Shown here: positions 5,736 through 7,470 of the stretch, piece after piece
Numbering within the stretch: the first letter of the stretch is position 1
Layout: every line of letters starts with the position of its first letter
Source: JBGTLW01 sp041743835
GTDB taxonomy: Bacteria; Planctomycetota; Phycisphaerae; Phycisphaerales; Phycisphaeraceae
Assembly (NCBI GenBank): GCA_041743835.1
Contig: JBGTLW010000321.1
Coordinates: forward strand, 1-7,470
Length of the DNA: 7,470 bases
Direction of reading: 5' to 3'
Notes under the pieces: model-generated
What the model was told of the DNA's origin: nothing
Database searches by the model: none
Seen by the model: the letters and a program-made list of their open reading frames with translations, nothing else
Translations under genes and position numbers: made by a program

Positions 5736-6968
5736 CTACTGCATCGGCCCTTGCAGTGCGCGGCGTACAGCGGAAATGACGTCCTGCGCATCGTCGTCTG
5801 TAAGGTTGGCCGCGAGCGGCAGCGAGGCGGTCTGCCGGCCGATGCGCATGGCGTGGGGCGTCTGCTCGGGCCGCCAGCCAAACGCTTGCTGGTAATACGG
5901 GTGCTCGGCGATCGACAGGTAATGCACGCCGACGCCGATGTTCTGCGCCTTCATCGCCACCAGAAACCCATCGCGGTCGATGCCGCAGCGTTCGCGGTCG
6001 ATGAGCACGGGGTAGAGGTGGTGCGCGTGCCGGGTGTGCGTTGCGGGTGCCGCAGGCAGCGTGAGCGGCAGGTCCGCAAGCGCCGCGTCGTAACACACCG
6101 TCAGTTGCATCCGGCGGAACCAGTGACGCTCGACCTTCGCGAGTTGGTGGATGCCGATGGCCGCCGCAAGGTCCATCATGTTGTACTTGAACCCAGCCTC
6201 GATCACCGCGTAGTGCTTGTAGCCGTTGCTCCCGAAGCGGTCCCACGCATCACGCGAAAGCCCGTGCAGGCTAAGGTGGCGGATACGCTCGGCATCTGCG
6301 GCATCGCGGCAAAGGACCATGCCGCCTTCCCCGGTGGTGATGTTCTTGGTCGCGTAGAAGCTGAAGCAGCCGAAGCGGCCAAACGACCCGGCGGGCCTGT
6401 CGCGGTGCGTCGTCTCGATAGCGTGGGCGCAGTCCTCGATCAGCACAAGCCCGTGCCGGTCACACAACGCCACAAGTGCGTCCATGTCGCAGGCGTGGCC
6501 GGCAAAGTGGACCGGGACGATCGCGGCGGTGCGCGGCGTGACCAGCGCAGCCACCGAAGCGGGGTCGATGCACTGGGTCACGGGGTCCACATCAGCGAGC
6601 ACCGGCGTAGCCCCCGCGTGGATGATCGCGTTCACCGTCGCGCCGAACGTCAACGCGGTGGTGATCACCTCGTCGCCCGGACCGATGCCAGCAGCGATGA
6701 GCGACAGGTGCAACGCAGCGGTGCAGGAGTTCACACCCACGGCATAGCCCGCGCCCTTGTACGCAGCGAAGTCATTCTCAAACCGTGTGACGCGCGGCCC
6801 CGTGCCAAGCCAACCGCTTTCAAGCACGGCCAACACTTCGTCCGCCTCCTCGCGGCCGAGCGCCGGCTTGCCAAACACCAGGAACGACTCACGCCCGCCC
6901 ACCAGCCGGGGAACGGGACGCTCGGCAGGCGGGTCGGGCACGGGGACGGCGTGGGGGTGAGCGGACAT
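5736..6968 (-). CDS. DegT/DnrJ/EryC1/StrS family sugar aminotransferase (PLP-dependent)
   Basis: The 410-residue protein has the full family layout. GVNSCTAALHL (78-88) binds the cofactor phosphate, EVITTALTFGATVNAI (100-115) and PVLADVDPVT (122-131) follow, IEDCAHAIE (177-185) holds Asp179 facing the pyridine nitrogen, and FYATKNITTGEGGM (204-217) holds the Schiff-base lysine Lys208. GFKYNMMDLAAAIG and the VGVHYLSIAEHPYY region match the C-terminal domain. Such enzymes transfer an amino group, usually from glutamate, to a 3- or 4-keto nucleotide sugar. I cannot tell which sugar. The start at 6966-6968 is chosen because AGGA (complement of 6978-6981) lies 9 nt upstream; the alternative ATG at 6977 abuts that sequence directly. 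It begins 19 nt after the preceding stop and ends 49 nt before the next start. Confidence 0.93.
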   Translation of the reverse strand: MSAHPHAVPVPDPPAERPVPRLVGGRESFLVFGKPALGREEADEVLAVLESGWLGTGPRVTRFENDFAAYKGAGYAVGVNSCTAALHLSLIAAGIGPGDEVITTALTFGATVNAIIHAGATPVLADVDPVTQCIDPASVAALVTPRTAAIVPVHFAGHACDMDALVALCDRHGLVLIEDCAHAIETTHRDRPAGSFGRFGCFSFYATKNITTGEGGMVLCRDAADAERIRHLSLHGLSRDAWDRFGSNGYKHYAVIEAGFKYNMMDLAAAIGIHQLAKVERHWFRRMQLTVCYDAALADLPLTLPAAPATHTRHAHHLYPVLIDRERCGIDRDGFLVAMKAQNIGVGVHYLSIAEHPYYQQAFGWRPEQTPHAMRIGRQTASLPLAANLTDDDAQDVISAVRRALQGPMQ

Positions 6969-6987
6969 GGTCGGCATTCCTAAGTGG

Positions 6988-7470
6988 TCAGGCGGCCTCG
7001 GGGATCGCGGTGCTGCGTGGCGGCGACTGGTCCATGCACACCGCCTGCGTCAGCACCAGCGGTTCAAGCTCAAACAGATCGCGGATCGCAGAGGCGCGGC
7101 GTGGGGCCTGCGCGGGGTTGACGTTGGAGAGGATCAGGCCATCAAAATCGAGCTTCGCGGCATCGCTGTCCCGCAGCACCGGAACGCCGCGATAAACCAT
7201 GTGCGCATAGGCGAGGTTGCTGTCGGCGATCGCGACGACTTCGATGCCCAGCGCGTCGCAGGCCGACCACGTCGCAAACAGATTCTTCGAGAGGTCGGCA
7301 ATGACCACACACTCGATGCGGTTGGCCACGGCCCAGCGATCGATCGCGATGCGCTGCTGATCAAGCTGGAAGAGCGTCTGGATCACCGGCGCATCAAGCG
7401 TCTGGCGGCCGGATCGCCGCTCGATGCGTGCCCAGTCCCGCGCCTCGGCCACGGCCTGCGACACCGCGGC
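6988..7470 (-). CDS. C-terminal part of an unrecognised Rossmann-like protein, 5' end beyond window
   Basis: 160 codons are open from the right edge to a TGA at 6988-6990; the true start is not in view. A GTG at 7462-7464 is possible, but the frame continues to the edge. The visible part has an alternating beta-alpha pattern: IECVVIADLSKNLFATWSACDALGIEVVAIADSNLAYA, then YRGVPVLRDSDAAKLDFDGLILSNVNPAQAPRR. It recalls nucleotide- or cofactor-binding modules of the PglD-N/CoA-binding type, in which a displaced-sugar or small-molecule sensor refers to 'the next protein's' identifier, but the glycine-rich turn is absent and I cannot assign a family. Its position 19 nt ahead of the aminotransferase makes it the first visible gene of the glycan operon. 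It may be a sugar-modifying or scaffolding subunit, or the tail of a larger multidomain enzyme. Confidence 0.7.
   Translation of the reverse strand, partial: AAVSQAVAEARDWARIERRSGRQTLDAPVIQTLFQLDQQRIAIDRWAVANRIECVVIADLSKNLFATWSACDALGIEVVAIADSNLAYAHMVYRGVPVLRDSDAAKLDFDGLILSNVNPAQAPRRASAIRDLFELEPLVLTQAVCMDQSPPRSTAIPEAA

Noticed and set aside
5727..6983. 418-codon open frame on the plus strand opposite the aminotransferase
   Set aside because: It is antisense to a gene with complete catalytic motifs. Its translation is rich in Arg, His and Val with no domain pattern, as expected from a G+C-biased complementary frame.

Overview
The window comes from a GC-rich bacterial chromosome, most likely a planctomycete (Phycisphaerae or relatives). 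This rests on a prepilin-like protein of the type that is hugely expanded in Planctomycetota (GFTLIELL N-terminus, FFDGHV C-terminal motif), on a G+C-biased codon pattern throughout, and on GC-rich palindromic and direct repeats between genes that resemble repeats I recall from that phylum. No taxonomic search was possible, so this is an inference.

Layout. Positions 1-1199 (minus strand) hold most of a YbjT-like atypical short-chain dehydrogenase/reductase; its C-terminus lies beyond the left edge. Its ribosome binding site and first nine codons are duplicated 74 bp upstream, with a perfect GC-rich hairpin between the copies. A short divergent intergenic region with a perfect TATAAT box leads to panD (1473-1871, plus strand), aspartate 1-decarboxylase of the pantothenate/CoA pathway. 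From 1872 to 2315 there is no gene. The first 260 bases of this gap carry a nested cluster of direct and inverted repeats. A secreted or pseudopilin-like protein follows (2316-3041, plus strand).

The right-hand 4.4 kb (3088 to the edge, all minus strand) is one tightly packed operon. Read in transcription order it encodes the C-terminus of an unrecognised Rossmann-like protein, a DegT/DnrJ/EryC1/StrS sugar aminotransferase, two class I SAM-dependent methyltransferases and a GT4-family glycosyltransferase. Two junctions overlap (TGATG and ATGA) and the others are 19 and 49 nt. A hairpin followed by a T-run lies just after the last stop. The set is typical of a surface polysaccharide or glycan cluster in which an amino sugar is made, methylated and transferred. 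No transporter, polymerase or sugar-nucleotide synthesis gene is in view, so the cluster probably continues past the right edge.

I did not find a convincing new defence or mobile system. The most unusual signals are the duplicated gene start around a palindrome, the repeat cluster after panD, an E-to-Q change in the glycosyltransferase EX7E motif, and a prepilin-like protein whose conserved C-terminal His appears displaced from its DG partner.
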